From Drosophila miranda (lineage: Eukaryota > Arthropoda > Insecta > Diptera > Drosophilidae): 64,000 nt of DNA. A program made the position numbers and the translations under genes. Numbering within the stretch: the first letter of the stretch is position 1; every line of letters starts with the position of its first letter. The stretch covers positions 21,558,001 through 21,622,000 of the forward strand of contig NC_046676.1 in NCBI RefSeq assembly GCF_003369915.1, written 5' to 3'. Positions 1-14,720 of this stretch are shown piece after piece. Under the pieces are notes generated by a model. That model saw nothing but the letters and a program-made list of their open reading frames with translations, ran no database searches and had not been told where the DNA came from.

Positions 1-930
1 CCCGGGGGAGTACATTGGGGCTGGGGATTGGACTTGGGTGGGTGTTGTCTGTGACAATGCTGGAGAACAAGGGGCAGCAGCAGAAGCAGCAACAGAACAA
101 CTTTTCATAGAATTGACATTGACACACGTGGAGGAACAGCAAAATGAAAAGAGCATAATAGTATTACACATGCATCCACGTACAATATGCACATCATATT
201 GCATGTTGGATGAGCGTATCTATGTGAGTATCTGTGTGTGTGTGTGTGTGTGTGTGTCTGCTGTCAAGTGAGAGGGTCACAGGCGTAGGAGGCAAGCGCT
301 GTTGCTATTGTTGCAACGTTGTCTCTGTGGCTGGTGTCTTTGCTCGTTTGTCAGTCAACATTAGAGGCACGTCAACAATTCAATTTGAAAAATGCTAACT
401 AACTGCGAGCCATGCGAAGATAGTGGCTAAAAGGATTGCTGCCACAGCCAGGGGAATTGTGCGAGGTATGTACAATATGTAGATCCATTATCGAATGATT
501 GTAGGATGGGCAAAATATAAGCTCTTTTCAGAAGAGTACACACACAATATTCCAATAATATGATAGGTATTACTAAATGGTGAATAAAGTGCAATTCTAC
601 TGCCGTTGTATGCTTTTGCAATATCGATTCAGAACAGCATTTAAAGTTTGTGGCCGATTTGGGGAAACGTGTAGTCAGGAAATAACTCATTTACAGAATA
701 GAATGATCCAGGAGGGACATACATATGTATGTATCCTTCAATAGAATGATACATTTACTACTTAATTAATTTGTTGTGGCGAGAATCAACTCAAAGTGCA
801 CTTCAATAAGTTTACAGAACAGAATCTTTGACTAAGAAAAGGGACATTATTTAGCAAAATGACCCCGATACTAATAATTGATTGAATATTGATTATCGGA
901 AACTTAATGAGATTATAAATTTGGACTCAC
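1..930 (-). other. Dll: Distal-less intron (inside homeodomain)
   Basis: This is non-coding DNA between the homeodomain exon that ends at 931 and the next exon, which must lie beyond the left window edge. The donor is read on the minus strand as CAG then GTGAGT at 930. It contains a GT dinucleotide run at 233-257. I see no other gene in it; the short ORFs are AT-rich noise. Confidence 0.75.
233..257. repeat. (GT)n microsatellite
   Basis: About 12 uninterrupted TG units lie inside the Dll intron. Confidence 0.9.
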
Positions 931-3900
931 CTGCGTTTGCGTGAGGCCCAGACTCGCCGCCAGCTCGGCCCGCTCGGGCAGGGCCAGGTATTGGGTGCGC
1001 TGGAACCGTCGGTTGAGCTGCTGCAGCTGCAGCGAGCTGTAGATGGTGCGGGGCTTGCGCATCTTCTTCCCCTTGCCGTTGACCCGGAGGCCGGACTCCT
1101 CGCACTTGTCCGAGATGGAAAAGTCTGCAAAAACCGAACAAAGGAATGGAAACCGTCAGTCGGCTGGCTCTGTAAATGGCAAGCGACTTTGCAATGATGA
1201 ATTTATAATTAGGCTATGAAATTATGGCCAGAATGGAGCGGCGGCTTGGCGGCTTGCCGGCTTGCCGGCTTGGGTGGAGCGGGAGAATGCTGCAGAATGC
1301 TGGGGGGAGTAGAACACTTAACCCTTTTTTGTGTATATTGTGTGCGCCATATGCATATTTATGAGGAAATTCCCCCGTCGAATGGAATGCATGAAACTGT
1401 TACATTTATGGACCTGAATTAATTGCCGCTGCAGTCAGCAACCCATAGAAATCACAAAAAAAAACAAAAGCCTCATGTCTGTAGCTCTGAATCCTATATC
1501 GATTTGTTAAGTAACTTGTAAATGTCAACGAATTATAGTTAATTGCAGAAATGAAAGTTCAAAGCACTCCGCAGTGCTGTGGTACGAATAAATCATCATC
1601 ATCAGCCTCATCAGCACTACGATGATACGATGATGATGGTGATGGCGACGGCGATACGTAGAGCTCAAGTTCAATGAGCGGCGGCTGCACCAACTGTTGA
1701 CGTTACTAATTGTTCAAAACTAACACACACGGTGCCGCCGAACTATTATTAAATGCCAAATATGGTTACAGGTGTGTGCCATGCATCTGTATGTTTATCC
1801 GTGTATCTGTGCGCTGGTGTAGGCCGAATTTATTTGGCGCCCGAGCAGCCAGCACGTGCTGCACACTCTTAATGACAAAATGGCCAGTGCGAGCGTCAGA
1901 GCGAACTGAGTAACAGGGCAACAGAGCAACAGAGATGGCAGCAATCATTGTCATTGTCGACCACCCAATGGCCCATTACTCACCAGCGCCGGCCCAGGCT
2001 CCCTAGTGTGCGTGTAGTGTTTCTATCTGTGTGAGTGACGGGCTCGGGCTCGGGCTCGGGCACGGGCTCCGGCTCCTGGCCAACGGTTCTCTGCCACACA
2101 TTCATCCATCAGGCCACTACGCCAAAGAATGGTGTAATTAATTACGCCAAACGAAAGCCTAATTACTGCAATTATAATTACAAACAACTGTTTGGCAAGC
2201 GAGAGAGAGAGAGAGTAGTAGGACTTTCCTGAATCATCAGAGGGAACACCAGGGAGAATATAGTTATAGCCATATAGACACGTAGATAACGATCAGCTGC
2301 TTTCCCAGATCTTATGGCAGACCAGGCCAGAAGCTAACTTCAAGTGCAAGCAGAGAAGCCTCAAGGTTAATTGGGCCCACGTTGCGTATGAGTGACAATG
2401 TCTGGGCCTGAGGCTAGAACTGAGGCTGGGACCCACTGTGGCGTTGGCGTTGGCATTGCTGTTTGTCTCCAGCCACAATGGCCAGCCAGCCAGCAGCCAC
2501 AAAAGTGAATTGCTTTTTACTCACAAAATGGAAACTGCTCAACCAAAACGCATCGAAATAGCAACAAAGTTGTTCAACAAAATGACAATGAAAACAGCAA
2601 CAAATTGTCACAGTCAAGCGCGCAATTATGCCAGAGACTGAGACTGGGAACAACATTTGCCAAAAAAAAGTCGAACAGAAAAAGGTCTAAAAATAAAGCA
2701 AGGAAAAGCTGAAATAAAATAAAAGAGGAAACGTGCAACACGACCAAGACAAATTGAATGAAAAATTCAATTAAATGATAAACCTTTGGGATATACCACT
2801 TGTTTTTGTCTTTGGAGACTCCAAAACAAAGAAACTCCTTACCGGATTGCACAAAACTATCTTTAGATTGTTTTCCAACAAGCAATTGAAGCTGGATGGA
2901 AGTAAAATACTGAAATCGCTAAAGAGTTTGTGAGTTCGGGAGACTGAATGGAGACAAGTCAATCTTGAGATCAACGGGCAAACAAAAACCCCGCTAAAGA
3001 AGACAACAATGGCACTCGAGAGGCGTCGCGCTCTCGAGCTGAAGTGTCGCCAAAAAATAGAAGAGGATGCTGCCAAGAGATCTCTCAAAGATCTCAACAG
3101 AAGAGCCCCAGCAGGCGGCCTCAAATTATGTGTAGATCTGAGAGCGCTAAGGGAGAGAAGAGACGGGAGGATGGGAGGATGGGAGGATGGAAGGTCACTT
3201 ACCATCCTTGGGCGGACTGGAGCAGGGCGGGGCATAGCTGCCCAGGTGATAGCCAGAGTAGGAGTTCTGATGCATGGGCGGGAACGGGTAGCCGAGGGCG
3301 CTGCGCGGACTCGGGAATCCTGAGTCCTGGCCTCCTTGTGGACCGAAGTGTTGGTAGGTGCTCCGTATGCCGCCGTACCTGAAAGACCAGTAAAATGTCG
3401 AAAAAGAAAATCAATAAATGGTTGAGTAAAAATAGAGTACACGGGGACTACAGAGGATATTCTCGATGAATGAATCGTGTACGGGGACACATCAACGTTT
3501 CCCATTTTCCCTATTTTTTCCATATAGTTTGCGTGTTTTGTCTACACTTTTCACTATTAAATTCAAACGTCCCCGACAACGAACCACACGAAAAATTAAA
3601 CAGAAAAACAGTAGCCTAAAATGTTTCATGTTTAATGCAAAAAGCGTCGAAACGAAAACTTTTTCTCTCACAACAAAAAATTAGGCCCGAAGAGGGAGAC
3701 CACAAACTTTTGCCATGACTTCATTTAAACAGAAACGGAAAACGACACCGAAACAAAACTAAAGCCCCAACTTGATGCGGTTAAATATATCAAAGAAAAA
3801 TCAATACAAATGTCAGAGTTTTGGGTTTTGGTTGTAGTTTCGGTTGGAGTTTTCCCTATACTGGTCGTAAATATTTTGTTAACACTCGGCGGTTGGAACA

Positions 3901-5440
3901 GTTGAGCGAGTTCCCATGCATTATGCTCGGGTTCCTAGCGAATTGCATCAAATATTCAATGTTCTTTTGGCCCTGGAACACGGACTGCGGAACACGGAAG
4001 CGGAAGCCGGTCAAAAAGCCAAATGAAACGCAACTGAAACCGCAACGCACATCGGTCCGCGGAAAGCGGACAAGGAACAACGGACAACATGGCAGCTACT
4101 TGGAAGATAGAGCTCCTGGGGACCGGGACCGAGACCGAGACCGAGGCCAAGCCCAGCGAAGCATTCCAAACCCCAGAAGTTAAACACGCACAGAGCCCGA
4201 GAAATGACAGAAGAATATGGAGGGAAGAAACCGCAAAAACCCGGGAATGCAATGAAATATGTATAATGAAAAATCGAATCGTGCGTTGGAAAAACAATTG
4301 GCGGCAGTAGACACAGCAGTACTCCAAAAAGTATATTAATGAACTTGCATATATGTAAGTATGTACATACATATCTACCCTCCCCGATTATAACGATGAT
4401 GATGGCGTTGGGAACCCTACGGAACACATGCTTTATTTAGCACATGGACTGCCAGAGACGGGAGTAGATTCAACTGAACTTAATTGAATTTATTTTTGGC
4501 TTCCGTTCGAGTCGCGAGGCACCAGCATGGACTGCACGCCGGAAAGTGCAACTGAAGAGATTTTCTTAATCAAAACTAATAATGCCGAGACCTCTACAAG
4601 GGATCGATCCCTCAACATCCTATTCATTAAACTGCAAAGCTTTCATAAACTCCACAAACAATATATTGAAGGCGGAAGGCAGAAAATATTTATAAATTAT
4701 GGAATATAGCAGCATCAAATGTTTTTAAACAAACTTCAAAGGAATTTACAATGATAGCATAAATACAATATCTATAAAGAACCCTTCTCGTCTCTTCCAA
4801 TAAATCTTCTTCTGTTAATGGTTCTTGTACTCATAATACATAGCTAGTTTATTTCATACCCTTCCTAGGCATTTCCAGTATATGCTCTCAAATATAACAA
4901 AAAAGTCTGATAGGAAAATGCAAAATAGTAAATACTTTATTCCCATCAAAATGCATGTCATTTCCATTCTAAAACACCTTTATCTTTATCATGCCTCCAC
5001 TTCTAGCAATTAAAATTATAGGTTTTATCTGAACTAAATTTGCCTAACCAGGGAACGCCCTAACTCCCATCTTTTCTGTTTCCTTTCAGGGTGTGGTTGG
5101 TGCATGATACACAAATTAGATCGAATTCGGATAACTGAAATGTGGCAAGAGTCTGTTGCAAGTCTTTTGAGTGGCAGTCAGTCAAAGACTCGATGCTGCA
5201 CTGAGTTTTGGGCAATGCTTTGACATTAGCCCAAGAGATCTTTCGGCTTCCGATAAACTCCCTGACAATGGAGTACCCCCCAAATGGAGTCCGATCCTTG
5301 AAAACTCACCCGGCGGCGGCGTGTTGCTGGAGCTCGACGAAGGCTGACTTTCCGGGTATGTTGACGCCGGGCGTGACGCTGGCCGCGGTATTGCCACCGT
5401 CCATGTATTTGGGCGTGTGGGGGGCATCGGGGGCGTCCAT
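931..5440 (-). CDS. Dll: Distal-less homeodomain transcription factor, 5' three coding exons (partial)
   Basis: Coding exons, in transcript order, are 5310-5440, 3203-3378 and 931-1124. Their phases match: GG plus G makes Gly, and G plus AC makes Asp. The protein begins [16 protein letters not shown] and runs through the Tyr/Ser/Pro-rich N-terminal activation region of Dll into [17 protein letters not shown]. It then enters the homeodomain at [20 protein letters not shown] and stops after GLTQTQ. The rest of helix 3 (the VKIWFQNRR part that contacts the DNA major groove) is in an exon outside the window, so the gene is truncated by the window and not broken. Dll is the limb/appendage selector of the Dlx family and acts in the nucleus. 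The frame is open upstream for 28 codons to another ATG at 5524, but the start at 5440 matches the known Dll N-terminus. Introns of 2.1 and 1.9 kb separate the exons. Confidence 0.97.
2040..2064. repeat. GGCTCG hexamer repeat
   Basis: Three to four GGCTCG units followed by degenerate copies, inside a Dll intron. Confidence 0.8.
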
Positions 5441-6320
5441 GCCCGACTGGGGGGTGCTGGGAGGCCCCTCGTAGGGGCTCCCTAGGTCCGTAAAATTGAG
5501 CGTGTTGGCGCCTATTGAGGCCACTTTATCAAGAATTTTGAAGGCTTTTCTGGTGGCTGGACCCGCGGTAAGGAAATTCGATACAATCTGAGAACGATCA
5601 AGGCTTCAATCGAAATCTTAGACACTCGATAATGGGTGTGTGTTGTGATTGATTGATTAATTTAATTACACGTAAAAAAAGTTTTAATTGCTGTTCAGTT
5701 CGGTGTGGTTTCTCTGTGGGTTTCTTAAACTTTTGAGCGCGTAAATCCTTTTCCAGCTGCGAGGTAGCAATCCGCTTTTCTTTAGCACTTTAACTCTATT
5801 TTGCACTCTCTTTATCTTGATCTCTCTCTATATATATCTTTGATTACTTTTCACACTGGTCATGAATGGGGGGAGGAAGCTTGTGTATCATTTCGGGCTG
5901 TGCATTCATTCAGCACTGGCTTTTGATTTAACACTCAGTATTCCCGATTACAGCGACGGCCCCATTTCGAATTCAAACTCAAACTCAAATCCAAAGCAAA
6001 GCAAAGCAAATCAACTCAAATCAAATCACAATCGACGGCAGCGCGACGAATCGGATCGGAACACTTCTCAGTTCGGCTCGGTGCAGACGGTTTTTAGATC
6101 CGACGCTAAAGACTACGACGACGGAAACGACAGCAATGACAGCAACGACAGCAGCAGGTTGCAGCAACGGACGACGACCGACGACGAACTGCCCTCCAAC
6201 AAAGTTCCGAACAAAGTAAGGCCTCCGCGGCGCGATTGCGCGCTGTTCGAGCCGAGCCCGACTTGTTTGCGCTGTCGCTTTGTCGCCCTGTGGTTGTAGT
6301 GTGCGAGCGGAACAACACAA
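5441..6320 (-). promoter_or_regulatory. Dll: probable Dll 5' UTR and promoter region
   Basis: This region lies directly upstream of the Dll start codon on the minus strand. It includes short A/C-rich direct repeats at about 5969-6028 (CAAACT and CAAAT units). I could not fix a transcription start: no clear TATA box with an initiator is visible. The boundaries are therefore only a guess from position. Confidence 0.35.
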
Positions 6321-7239
6321 CGGCTCGGCTTAGACGTGCGCCGGAGCGGGACGGCTGCTGTTCTGATGCTCGTAACCGCCAATCGTCTGTAGCGTTACCG
6401 GTTCCTGGTGTCGGTGTGCGTTTGGTGGTGTTGAAGCCAAACCAATACCATCAATTTTCCCACTAAGCCCGTCGCTCCGGGGGTTGGGGAGGGTTACTTA
6501 CTCGCCGTTTTTACTGTCATTTCTGCCTTTTGTCTAGGTCTAGGGCCCCGTATTGAGGCGTGGCCTGTCGCCCCCCATATTCGGGTTTCGGGATTTTCGG
6601 TGCGGAGACTTCTCTCCTCTCTGCAACATTTATATGCAAATATGCCGGACAGAGGTGGCAGAGGGGGCAGGGCCTGGCTACCCATGGAAAGTGCAAATAT
6701 TTTGACGTTTTAAATAATGTTGATTAAATGCAAAGGTCTCAATTATTAAATTGATTGTTGAACCTGTAATTTTGTCTGTTTCTTCTGCTGTTTGCGGGTT
6801 TTTCGGTTCAAATCGAAACTGTGGCACATACAACGGATTGTGGAGGCCGCCAAAAGATGTGGGGAAATCAAATATAATTTAATTCAATGATTTGTTTAGA
6901 TACTGCGAGCACTCTCCAAGTGGGACGATATGAAAGGAAAATATACTTAAATACTGTATAGCTTTCCTATTTAAACATTTTTGCATTAAGTGGAAATCTT
7001 CTTTGAAAAATCAAAATTTGTTATGTTTTCTTTCATTTTGGCATACCTGGCGCCATCCAGTGGCTGCATTTAGCGTCTGCAAACCTGTCTAACAGGCCGA
7101 CAATCTGCTCACCTGCTCCAACACACACACACACGAGCACACGCATACCAGAACGCCCCCGCTGGGGCGCAAAGAGAGCCGCATGCCACGCCTACCACTG
7201 CGACTGTTACTCCAAAGAGCGAACGAGAGAGAGGTAGTA

Positions 7240-7242
<3 letters not shown>

Positions 7243-7282
<40 letters not shown>
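7243..7282. repeat. (GA)n microsatellite
   Basis: A run of about 20 GA units lies about 1.8 kb upstream of the Dll start codon. Such runs are possible GAGA-factor/CLAMP binding DNA, but the length can also vary by slippage. Confidence 0.9.
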
Positions 7283-10200
7283 CGCGCACGCGTAGTCCAA
7301 TTCAAAATGGCGTCCTTACCAAAAAGTTGTTGTTGGACTTTGTGTCGCTTTGTAGCCAGGTCCGGCGACAGCGAGCCGCATTTCGAGCGGCATTTTTCAT
7401 TCACAAAGTCGGTCGCCCGGAGACGGAACCAGAGAAAAAGACACAGAGAGTCCAAAAGCCAGAGAATCAGCCAGTCAATTTTTTTTTTTAAAGAAATCAA
7501 AAAGCGACGGCGGAGCGAGCTTCCCTCTCAACCCCTCTCTCAGCCCAAGAGACAGGCAGTTGTCACCTGAGAAGGATTTCCGCTAAAAGTTGAAAATGCA
7601 TATTCATAAGCCAGAGACAGAGACAGAGACAGCCCAGCGTCAGCATCAGCTCCGCAGCAATTAACCAGCTATAGGGAGGGATAAAAACCAACAAAAAGTT
7701 TATTTATATGTATAAAGTAAATAGATCCAGATTGAACATCAAGATAATGGGCCCGAGAGCATTATATGTATGTAGTACAAATTGTGCGCTGAGCAGGCAA
7801 GTTTGATCCGATTGAAATGTTAATCCCCTTACGGTCCGGTTCTGTGCGGTACGATTCTGTTCAGTTCTGTTCTTACATCAATGTCAATATTATTTGTGGA
7901 TTTGTGTAATGATAATATATTATTAGACGCCATCATAACTTTAACAGTTCACACCGTTTCTGTTCTGTTTCAGACCCTTTAATACAGAATCTGTTATTTA
8001 TGGGTTCTGTTGTATTCTGTAGGGCATACAGCTCTATTCTGAGTCCCTGTTCTTCTCTGTAGGTCGGCTACGCTGCACTAATTTTAGGGGAACAGTGCAA
8101 ATGCACGTAATTGTTGCAATTACTCAATGAAATATTTATTAAATGCAAATTATGATTAGGCCAAGTTTCTTTGGCTACTGCCAACCCAGTGTCCGTGTGT
8201 GCGTCCGGGTGGGTGTCCGTGTGTGTGTCCGTGTTTGTGTGTCTGAGCATCTGTGTCCGTTCGCGAGTATGAGAGTGTGTAAGTGCTTCTGTTGGGCCAC
8301 GATTAATTGCGCATAAATCAAAATCAAATTACCGCCACACTAGACACGTGCAAATATGTCAAACCAACACGTTTGCAAGTCAATCAGACCAGCGAATAAA
8401 TTTATCAAATTGTCACAGTAGACTACTGTATAAAATAGTCATAGATCAAGTCATATCAGGCAGATATAGAGCAAATATAGAGAACAATCGATATATGTAC
8501 ATATGTAAACAGATTGAGTAGCGCGAGTTTAGTAATCTCCCAATTACCAGGTTTTCTTAGGATCTATACCAAATATTACTCAACCTTTCTATATTTATGG
8601 ATCATCTCTCGTAGCAAGAATTTGATATTGCCTAATTTTTCCGCCCATTGACCCATTCCAGCCGCTTGCCATTGACCCTGTTCCTTCCATCACTTCTTGT
8701 CCGGTTCAGCCATTAGCCTCTCCCATTATGCATGCATTACGGAGGTTACCCTAATTCCATTTTATTATATTGAAAGTACCACCAAAATACATATAACCCC
8801 GAAGCTTTACTTTGATATCTCACTTGGCAAAGAAATCACTTCAGCGAGAATAGAGAAAGAGAGCGAGAGAGAGCGACTGAGTAAATACGGAAGCCAAATC
8901 GATTTTGTTACCGAATAACATTAATTCCCGAATTAAAGCCAAGAGCCAGGCATTTGAACAAATGAGACGATTAATTTCGGGCCAAGAAAAACCGAAGGAG
9001 AACCACAATGAAGGAAAATCGAACGGAAAATTCTAAATGAACAGCACAAACGCCCACCAATGGAGGATGGGCCAGGGAACGACGGGAAGAGGGGAAAGCG
9101 CAACATGGAAACACCCACGAAACTAAAGGCAGAGAGGGGTCTGGCAGGGACGGGGATGGAGGACCCTCCTACAAGGGGAAATGCAAAGCAATGAACAAAG
9201 TTCCCGACCAAATACAATTTATCATTCAAATAATAATGTGCCACAAATGAGTGAACCCGAACTCGAGAAAGAGAAGGCAACAGCCGGGACATAAATCAAT
9301 CAAACTCCAGGCCAGAAAAGGACAGCAAAAGAGAGAGAGCGCAAAAGCGAGAGCCAGCCAGAAATAGAGTTGGTCAGAAGTCTAGCTTCTGAGGGTTGTT
9401 TCGGGCTCAATGAAATGGAAACTGACTCCAAGTGGCATTTGCTCACTTGACCGTCTCTTACCACGACTCCAGGCCCGTCTGCGACTCTCCATTCAAATGA
9501 AATGCGAGGCAACGCGTTCAAATTACATTTTAATGAGTCCAAGTCCAGGGGCTGGAGATCGGTCAGTGGTTAGCGGGGTGCGGGCTCTGTTTTACTAGCG
9601 AAAATCAAACTGCAGACTAACTTCACCTTTGGAGCAAAATGGGATATAGAGAAAGGGAGAGACGGAGAGAGGGCCCATTCGATGCGCCTTTCAACGCCAT
9701 AAACTGTGGAGTTTTGAAGTGCAACGCGAATGGGGCAGCCGCAGCCGCGGAGGAAGAGACTTTTATGAATTTGTTTATGATGTACGAGGAGGCTAATGAA
9801 AGCGCCACAGCAGGCGCCAAATTGGGTCAGGACCGCCTGTGGCGGAGCTCCGCTTTTCGGGCATTCTGCCGATGGGCCCTGCATGGAACCACATGGAGCC
9901 ACATGGAGACGGGCCCCAGCTGCCGTGTGTGCGTGTATTGACATTCAATTCGAAATAAATCAGGGTTTACGACTCCAGAAGAGCCAACGACTTCATTGCA
10001 GCCACCCGCTCCCGCCCGAGCCAGTGCCAGGCCAGTGCCAGTGCCATTGCCAGGCGGCTTCCTTCAAAGATCAACGCTGGTGGCTATAACTCGACGGTTG
10101 GCCGTTGTTAGCCGTTGGCCCGTTGGCTTTCATCCTGGCGTTAATTGGCAGCACCGACACTGCCCGGGCCAATAAATTTCCAGCCGAACGGCCCCAGCTC

Positions 10201-13200
10201 CACGACTGACTGTTGATGTATTCATTGAGTCCTAGGATTTGTGGATCGAATCTCCGCATTGAACAAGGTGAGGACAAGGCGTGATTTGGTGGGGGACCAA
10301 CTGGGCCAATTAGCCACCGGAACACCCAATGGAAATGGCCGTGGTGACAAGCACTTGGCCAGAAATACAATTGGGTTTTAAGCCACTAAGTACTGATGCT
10401 GATATGATGGCTTCATTGGACTGGGAAAAAGGCAATAAATTAACTAATGAATGAAATGAACAAAACTACAATTTATTTTTTAAAAAAAAAGTATACAAAT
10501 TTAAAAATATAATAAATAATAGATATGTACATACGAATATGAATGAATCTTTACGACGTTAAGCTTTTATCAACTAAATCCAACTGAAGGGAAATACATA
10601 TACCACCGAACCCCTCCTCTCGACCACCTCCCCCACCATTCACCCCGAGGGTCTCTCTCAACAATTTCACACTTTGGGAAACATTTTAAGCAGCGTCACT
10701 CGAAAGGAACAATAATAAAATGCCACACAAAAAAACCATCAACAAAAACTGTACACCCAAAAAGACACAGAAACAAAAAAACCGAAAACCAAATGAAATG
10801 TTTTGGAAATTTGAAAATAATTGTTGACACTTTATTATTGTTGTTGCTGCCACGTAACAAGTGTGTGCGCCCCATCCCCATCCACATCCCATTCCCCTTC
10901 TCCTGCCACTCTGTGTGCACCTCTTGGCTGCACATGCGCAGGCCCAAAAAACTTCCGGCACCGCAGCCACAACAATATTTGAATAGGGAAAAAAAATTTA
11001 GTTGTGTCACATTAAAAAGCAATTATCACCTTAAATTAACCAGGGAGTCGCGTACATTGCCATCCATCGAAATATTCAAATTGCTCGACTCGAAATTTTG
11101 TCTAATGACTTTTCAAAAGGAGCCACAAAAACAGGTGACAGTGGAGGGGATGGCGATGGCCCCGAGTGGGGTATAGCTGCTTGCCTCTCAGTGGCAGGGG
11201 CAGGTACCTTTTAAGTTGGGAGGTGGGCGCACGTGGGTCTTGGCTCAAATTAACTTGTTGCTATTCTCAATTGGATGCGTTCGGTTCGGTTCGGTTGGCT
11301 TCGGCTGGGTACGATTTTGTTTGGGTTTGGGAGGTTTCAAACGGTTGCGTTTTTAATTCGTTTTAAATTATTTCCTAGCTGGAATTTTGAGGCTTTTCTC
11401 TGAGGGGGAAGAGTAACGTAACACTCCTTGGGTTAAAGTTTAATTTACCAGAGAATCGCATTTGGGTAGAGGTACGGCACAGTGGTGTAGAATCTAAAAG
11501 AATAGGAAACTAGATGTAAGGACTTTTTGAATATCACATTGAAATCTACGTTTAGGAGGGTGCTCACAGAGAGAAGTCTTTTAGACAGAGTAAAAGCATT
11601 ACCAGCACTCAAATGTCAAGGTTTTTTAAGGTCGGGGTATCAGAGTGAAAGCACTTTCTCCAAGAAGAATTACTCTTCTAGGGGATAACGGGTTGCCGAA
11701 GTGTTCCTCCCTGAGTTTTTCTGCGATTTTAGCTCCGATTTTAGAATCGAACATCCCTACATCTTAGCCGCTACTGCGATTCAAGCCATTTTTTGCATTA
11801 TATTTCCCATTCTATAACCATATACCTCGCACCACTGTGCCCCACCATGTGTGTAGGTGGGTGCTTTATGGGTGCTGCATTGACACAAAAACAAAATGTT
11901 TTTTCCTTTTTTTTTGTGTGTTTTGACGGAAACATTTGTCAGCGATTTTCCAGCACCAGACCCAAAAGCTAAAAACGCGCTGGAAAACATTTGAACAATT
12001 TAATTAGAATCGCCTCCGCCCGACCCCCATCCACCATGCCCCATCCGCCGCAGCCCCCAGCCCCTTGACAAATTATCGTGTGTGGCAAGAAAAACAGTTT
12101 CCAGTGTGATTTACGCGCAGCATGTGTGACATTTGTCGCCCCGTCTGGGCCCAGCTCCATTGTTGGCTTGCATCACCGGCAATTACCGAAAAAGTACGGG
12201 GACACAGTTGACAGCGGGTCATCCTACATCTGGAGCAGCTTCATCAGCAGCAGCATAAAGAGGTTCTCCAGGAGCGGACACCACCAAGGCATCTGCAGCC
12301 GATTGGCGGTGAAACTCTGCAAGGGATTCGCCCTCTTATGCGGGCACTGGCAGTCCACGCCAGTGATGTTCGCCTCCTCCATTCCTTTTCAACGCCACCA
12401 GAATAAAATCCGCAATCTCGACTAGTATTCGGAGGAACATGGGCCTCTTCAAAAACTTTGATTTGTTTCCTTTGAATAGTTTCCCGTTGAGCTTCAAAAA
12501 AATATTGAGAATTAAGGTTTACTTTGAGTGATACAGCAGAGAAGAAAAGAATCTCAGGAAAAAGGTTCAGGGTGGATCATCAGAAACTATATCCATATCC
12601 TTAGAGTCTTCTCATGACCACTAATGAATGGAAGAAGTCTTCTCAAGATGCTAGAACCGCAGTGGTAGGATCTATTCTCAAGAGTAGACAGAACTCTAAA
12701 ACATACAGAACTTCCTACACTATCCCAGAACTAAAGACTTTGCTTTGAGACTCTCCATGGAAAGGTAAAGGCACGAAAAGGTGTCCATATCGGCGATGTA
12801 CAATTAATTAACAAAGGATGCCACAGAGGGGATATGGCACTCCCCCTCTCTCTCTCTGAGGCCACTCGCTTTGTGTTTGTGTGAGTGATATGATTTATAT
12901 TGTCTCCCTGGCCGGCGCCACAGACTAAATCCTCTGCGGGTCGGCATCTTTAATGTCTCAGAACCCCGGTTTGATGTGTGTGCGTGAGTTCTGGTGGATG
13001 TGGATGTGGAAGAGGATGAGGCTCTGGAGGATGATGCTGATGATGATGAGAGGCGGCTGCGCTTTTAATTCTTTTCTGCTGCTGCTGCTGAAGCTGTTGC
13101 CTCTACCCCTTCTACGATGCTCTCCGACTTATTGCTCAGTTTTCAAGAATTTCTGCAACGAATTTTGCTGACTTTTCACACCTCTCCCGCTGCTGCTGCC

Positions 13201-13433
13201 GCTACGCTCCAATTTCAATCGGAGTTCGACTCTTCCCCCGCTGATCTGCTCTACTCTGCATTAAAAAGAGATTTGCCAAGAGTTTGCTAATTATAATTTC
13301 GTACTCTGCCACACACCTTTCCCTTTGGATTTCTCTTCACCCTGCCCTTACCCCTACCTGAGTGGGTGGTGGAAGGGCTAATGAGCGGACCTGCCCGTGG
13401 TCCTGCGGCACTGCAGGAAGGAAGGATTAACCC

Positions 13434-13466
13434 CGAGACGAGACGAGACGAGACGAGACGAGACGG
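13434..13466. repeat. GAGAC pentamer tandem repeat
   Basis: Six perfect GAGAC units in a row, in the Dll upstream region. Confidence 0.9.
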
Positions 13467-14504
13467 AACTGAACGGATTTTACGGATTTAGCTAATCCAA
13501 GGCCGTTGCCTAGCGCCGGGCAAAAGTTCGCCCTCAATTGGATTCGGATGCGAATTCATCGCAGCGCCGTGGCCCAGTTTATGGCCCAATTTTGAGTGCA
13601 AATGCAAATGAGGCCTAAGCTCACAAGTCAGCTAACGGTGCCAGTCGGTGATGTTGCTTCTACTTCATCTACTGCTGATGTTGCGCCTACTGATGCTGCT
13701 CTGGTTGCTGCAACACAGCAGCAACGCCCCCTGGTAGATCGCTCCGGGTAGTCCAAGGCAGCATCTATCAAACAGCGACTGGAAGATAGAGAGAGAGAGG
13801 GGGAGAGGGGGAGAGAGCGAGAGCGAGAGCCATGTTCTTGAGGTATTATAAAGTGCATTGTGGCTACCAGTTAAGTGCATGTTGCTGGCCAGAGGGTACC
13901 AGAGACGGAGCACGGTCCCGGCCCATCCCAGCCCAGCCCCGGCCACAGCCCGGCCTCGGTAGGTGTGTAAACTATGTTGCTGCTGCCTGCTGCTGCTGCT
14001 GCTCCATCTCTGGCTGAGCAGTCAGCAGAGAGCCAACCCATCAACAGCCAAAACGCCACGGGGTAGGACCTTTTTCTTAACTTTTTTCTTCGCATACTTT
14101 TCTGCAGAGGGTGCTCTGGTTTTGCCTGGCAGCTTGCCATCTAAGAAACAAATGCTTGGGTCACAAACCTTCCTAGCCTTAGTCCGACTATTCGAACGAA
14201 GTATGTTAAGCCTTTTTAGACCAACTTATGGAAGGAAGATGGATACAAAATCTATATTGGCTATAGGTAATGGGTTATATTGGTCAGACATCTATAGCTT
14301 AAAACTGGCATCGAAAAGAAAGGGTAGTCAGCGCTTCGGTTCATCAGCAAGCTCTCCTTTCATGTTCATATCTTTTCAGTGTGCTCGGTGTCTCCCTGTA
14401 GTTTGGCGGCCTAACAGAGTGGGCGCGTTCCCGTCCACGTCCACGTTCACGTTCACCTGATGCCACGCTGCAGTAGAACAGCTTCTGTTTAGCATGGAGG
14501 GCAG

Positions 14505-14720
14505 GAGATGCAGCAGCAGCAGCAGGAGGAGCAGGAGGAACAGCCGCAACAGCAGCAGCAAGACAAACTGGCTTTCTTTCCATTCATGCAGTTGGGCCTG
14601 GCTGGCAACAAGTTGCCAAGCTATAATTACTGCATCCATGTCGCTGCAAGTTGCTACTTCATAAATTAGCATGCTGCTGCTGCTGCTGTTGCTGCTGTTG
14701 CTGCTGTTGTTGTTGTTGTT
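14505..14720. repeat. CAG/CTG-type triplet-rich tract
   Basis: Two clusters of GCAGCA/GGAGCA and TGCTGC/TTGTTG triplets at about 14510-14570 and 14670-14720. They open long ORFs on both strands, but no gene signals flank them. Confidence 0.8.

Noticed and set aside
2771-3523. 250-codon ORF on the minus strand overlapping a Dll exon
   Set aside because: It is in another frame over Dll exon 3203-3378. The Dll frame is the one with family similarity and fitting splice sites.
13963-14460. 165-codon ORF (+) and overlapping ORFs on the minus strand
   Set aside because: They translate CTG/CAG triplet tracts and T-rich DNA, with no protein-like composition or gene signals.
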